Shown: positions 61,813-64,000 of the stretch, in pieces
Layout: each line of letters begins with the position of its first letter
Position numbering within the stretch: position 1 is the stretch's first letter
From: CAVVIO01 sp963748095
GTDB lineage: Bacteria > Bacteroidota > Bacteroidia > Bacteroidales > UBA10428
Assembly: GCA_963748095.1 (NCBI GenBank)
Contig: CAVVIO010000001.1
Span: forward strand, 124,001 to 188,000
DNA length: 64,000 bases
Direction of reading: 5' to 3'
The notes under the pieces: generated by a model
The model's database searches: none
The model's input: only the letters and a program-made list of their open reading frames with translations
What the model was told of the DNA's origin: nothing
Position numbers and translations under genes: made by a program

Positions 61813-62818
61813 TTATAGTCCTAATTTCTCAGAAATTTGAAGCATTCTTTTAATCGGAATTGCAGCTTTTTCTATTATTTCATTATGTAAACTAATTTCT
61901 GGTAACTCATATTTTATACAATTATAAATTTTTTCAATTGAATTCAATTTCATGAAGTTACAATCATTACATCCACAGGTGGAATCTTTTGGGGGAGCAG
62001 GTATAAAAAGCTTTATCCGGACTGCTTTTTTTCATTTGATGCATTATCCCTGATTCTGTAGCAACAATATATTCCTTTGAACTGTCTTCACAACTGAATT
62101 TTAATAAAGCTGACGTTGATCCGATATAATCAGCAACAATAAGAATAGGTTTTTCACATTCTGGATGTGCAAGTATTTTAGAATTGGGATACTCTTTCTT
62201 TAAATCTAAAATTTTTTCTAATGAAAACTCTTCATGTACGTGACATGCACCATCCCAAATAATCATTTCTCTTCCAGTAAGATTTTGTATATAATTACCT
62301 AGGTTCCTGTCTGGTGCAAAAATTATTTTTTCACTTTCAGGCAAACTATTAATAATCTGAAGGGCATTGGACGAAGTACAGGTTATATCAGTCAATGCCT
62401 TTATTTCAGCTGTAGTATTAACATAACTTATTACAGTGTATCCAGGATAGTTCGATTTAAATGTAGCAAAATCTTCAGCAGGACACGATTCTGCCAATGA
62501 ACAACCTGCTTTTAAATCAGGTAATAATACTTTTTTTCCAGGAGACAATATTTTTGCAGTTTCTGCCATGAAATGTACTCCTGCAAATACAATAATATCA
62601 GCATTAGTTTTAGCAGCCTGCTGCGAAAGAGCCAGACTGTCACCAACAAAATCTGCTATATCCTGTATTTCAGCTTCCTGGTAATAATGAGCAAGGATTA
62701 CAGCATTTTTCTCCGATTGCAGTCTCTTTATTTCCTTTTTCAGATCGAGAGATTTATCAATTCCAATTTTTAAAAATCCAAAACGCATCAAATCTCTTTT
62801 ATCAACAATTACATTCAT
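61813..62818 (-). CDS. nadA: Quinolinate synthase A, single-base frameshift near the 3' end
   Basis: Type A quinolinate synthase of ~334 aa after repair. It has AVILAHYYQEAEIQDIADFVGDSLALSQQAA, DLKAGCSLAESCPAE with the first cluster Cys, NTTAEIKALTDITCTSSNA, and IIWDGACHVHEEFS with the second Cys. The open frame ends early at 61967 with FYTCSPKRFHLWM. Dropping one base in the five-A run at 62005-62009 gives FIPAPPKDSTCGCNDCNFMKLNSIEK and continues to a stop at 61813. The last [4Fe-4S] ligand lies in that C-terminal part, so the unrepaired protein would be inactive. It condenses iminoaspartate with dihydroxyacetone phosphate for NAD synthesis. nadB and nadC are not in the window. Confidence 0.9.
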
Positions 62819-63308
62819 ATTTATATTATTATAAATTTTTTAAATAAATGTATGTATATGATGATTTCCTGTTAACACTGTTTAATTTTTTATTAATTTT
62901 TACTTGACTTTTTCATTATCAAAAAATGATTAAAACATAATTAACAGGTTATACAAACAGCATAAATTGATAATCATAATATTGGATGCAAAATTAACAA
63001 CTTGTTAATATTAATAAATGTTAAAATATAATTTCAATATCAGATATTTCCGGCTGTTAAAAAAATGTTTAGTAAAATGAGTAAAATAATCAAAAAATCA
63101 TTTTGATAAGTAAAAAATATCCATATACAATTGTAAATTTTTAAATGTCAAGAATTATTTATAAGAAAATTTGCTTTACTATTAACAACAATTTAACAAC
63201 ACGGATGTTGAAAAATTATATTTAATAAAAATGTGGATAGTTTATCAATAATGATATAGACACGGGATACTTTTTTTATATTTGGTATTATTTTCTACAA
63301 ATTGGAAT
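62819..63308. other. Very AT-rich 490-bp divergent gap
   Basis: Roughly four-fifths A+T, between leftward nadA and rightward rpiB. It contains many TTAA and GTTAAC-type elements, one DnaA-box-like TGTGGATAG (63231-63239; one mismatch to the reverse of TTATCCACA) and one weaker GTTATACAAA near 62949. Apart from the rpiB promoter I see no gene, RNA or terminator. It could be a regulatory region or part of an origin-like tract; this is weakly supported. Confidence 0.35.
63277..63284 (+). promoter_or_regulatory. Bacteroidota-type -7 promoter box for rpiB
   Basis: TATATTTG matches TAnnTTTG exactly and ends 24 bases before the ATG at 63309. Its position also argues against a longer coding frame starting at the TTG at 63282. 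Confidence 0.5.
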
Positions 63309-63752
63309 ATGGATAAATTAAAAATAGCTGTGGCCAGTGATCACGCTGGATACGAAATGAAAAACAAACTGAAGGAATATCTGGAAAAGGAAGGATATGA
63401 AATCTATGATTTTGGATCATATTCCTCTGATTCTGCCGATTATCCGGATTTTGGACATCCTTTGGCCGAAGCTGTATCAAACGAAGAATTCAAATTTGGC
63501 ATATCATTGTGTGGCAGCGGCAATGGGATTAATATAGTTGCGAATAAACATCCGCTAATTCGTTCGGCCTTATGCTGGAACAAAGAAATTGCCGAACTTG
63601 CCAGAAAGCACAATAATGCAAATGTTTGTGCTTTGCCGGCACGTTTTATTACCTTTGAATTGGCCAAAGAAATATCAGATGCTTTTTTAATTACAAAATT
63701 TGAGGGAGGCCGTCACGAAAGAAGAATAGAAAAAATACCAATAACACATTAG
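63309..63752 (+). CDS. rpiB: Ribose 5-phosphate isomerase B
   Basis: A 147-aa protein of the RpiB/LacAB family. It starts with KIAVASDHAGYEMKNKLKEYL, then YDFGSYSSDSADYPDFGHPLAEAV, the active-site GISLCGSGNGINIVANKHPLIRSALCW and NNANVCALPARFI. The catalytic Cys is present in SLCGSGNG. It interconverts ribose-5- and ribulose-5-phosphate in the pentose phosphate pathway. The ATG at 63309 is chosen because MDKLKIAVASDHAG is the family start and the -7 box lies just upstream. An Rrf2-family regulator gene begins 2 bases after the stop. Confidence 0.95.
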   Translation: MDKLKIAVASDHAGYEMKNKLKEYLEKEGYEIYDFGSYSSDSADYPDFGHPLAEAVSNEEFKFGISLCGSGNGINIVANKHPLIRSALCWNKEIAELARKHNNANVCALPARFITFELAKEISDAFLITKFEGGRHERRIEKIPITH

Positions 63753-63754
63753 TT

Positions 63755-64000
63755 ATGTTGTCAAATACATCCAAATATGCAATCAGGGCCGCTATATACC
63801 TGGCAATAAATGTGAAAGATTCCCAGAAAATAGGTATAAAAAAAATATCGGAGGACCTGAACATCCCTTCCCCTTTTTTGGGTAAAATTCTTCAATCTTT
63901 AGCCAAACACAAATTGTTAACTTCTACCAAAGGCCCCAACGGTGGCTTTGGATTGGCAAAGGATGCCAACGACATTACATTGTATGAAATTGTACAAATT
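63755..64000 (+). CDS. Rrf2-family transcriptional regulator, 3' end cut by the window
   Basis: 82 codons are visible, starting MLSNTSKYAIRAAIYLAIN. The winged-helix DNA-binding part reads KKISEDLNIPSPFLGKILQSLAKHKLLTSTKGPNGGFGLAK, which is typical Rrf2. The region with the Fe-S cysteines of IscR-type members lies beyond the window, so whether it binds a cluster is unknown. The 2-base gap after rpiB implies co-transcription. Confidence 0.9.
   Translation, partial: MLSNTSKYAIRAAIYLAINVKDSQKIGIKKISEDLNIPSPFLGKILQSLAKHKLLTSTKGPNGGFGLAKDANDITLYEIVQI

Overview
The window is a low-GC (clearly AT-rich) chromosomal segment from a member of the Bacteroidota, most likely a Bacteroidales/Marinilabiliales-type organism. 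Pointers are a PorZ-like type IX secretion protein beside recO, a DUF4271 gene beside hemD, a SiaC-family (DUF1987) protein, an M16 peptidase pair, a bacterial GH3 protein, and several good matches to the Bacteroidota -7 promoter box TAnnTTTG. No rRNA, CRISPR array, prophage or classical insertion sequence was seen.

Layout. 1-8.8 kb: partial ilvE, a tandem universal stress protein, rdgB, porZ, recO, a YidE/AspT-type transporter and siaC. 8.8-12.4 kb: leftward hemD, DUF4271, and a tightly overlapping dtd-mazG-deoC operon. 12.5-17.4 kb: a putative secreted metallopeptidase, a frameshifted S41 processing protease, a class IV aminotransferase, and two heavily frameshifted genes (TonB-like and OsmC-like). 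17.5-24.7 kb: M16 active/inactive peptidase pair, GH3 protein, deoxynucleoside kinase, adenosine-kinase-like PfkB protein. 24.9-26.8 kb: a tRNA-Asn(GTT) gene followed by four tandem ~437-bp units, each made of the tRNA terminator, a small GIY-YIG nuclease gene, and a copy of the 3' half of the tRNA in which the variable loop is replaced by a 22-bp perfect palindrome. 27-46 kb: M1 aminopeptidase, a large metallopeptidase-like/propeller/barrel protein, two paralogues of an unrecognised family, TrhP, PfkB kinase, MFS transporter, RsgA, hybrid histidine kinase, AIM24-like protein, PolA and an ArsR-type regulator. 46-62.8 kb: polyprenyl synthase, then a leftward housekeeping run (flippase, dut, TPR, EnvC-like, RsbW-like, ybeY, mnmG, uvrC) with two parS-type palindromes between mnmG and uvrC; cyclophilin, pheS, a 56-aa membrane protein, ruvB, a MORN-type repeat protein and nadA. 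62.8-64 kb: a very AT-rich gap, rpiB and the start of an Rrf2 regulator.

The most unusual object is the tRNA-Asn/GIY-YIG array. The parS-type pair beside mnmG suggests that the segment lies in the origin-proximal part of the chromosome, although dnaA is not in the window.

Caution on sequence quality: at least six genes (S41 protease, TonB-like, OsmC-like, M1 signal peptide, TPR lipoprotein, nadA) need frame changes to give full-length proteins. Several are single-base gains in A/T homopolymers and the rest of each gene is intact. I read most of these as assembly or sequencing errors, except possibly the dense cluster at 16.1-17.4 kb.
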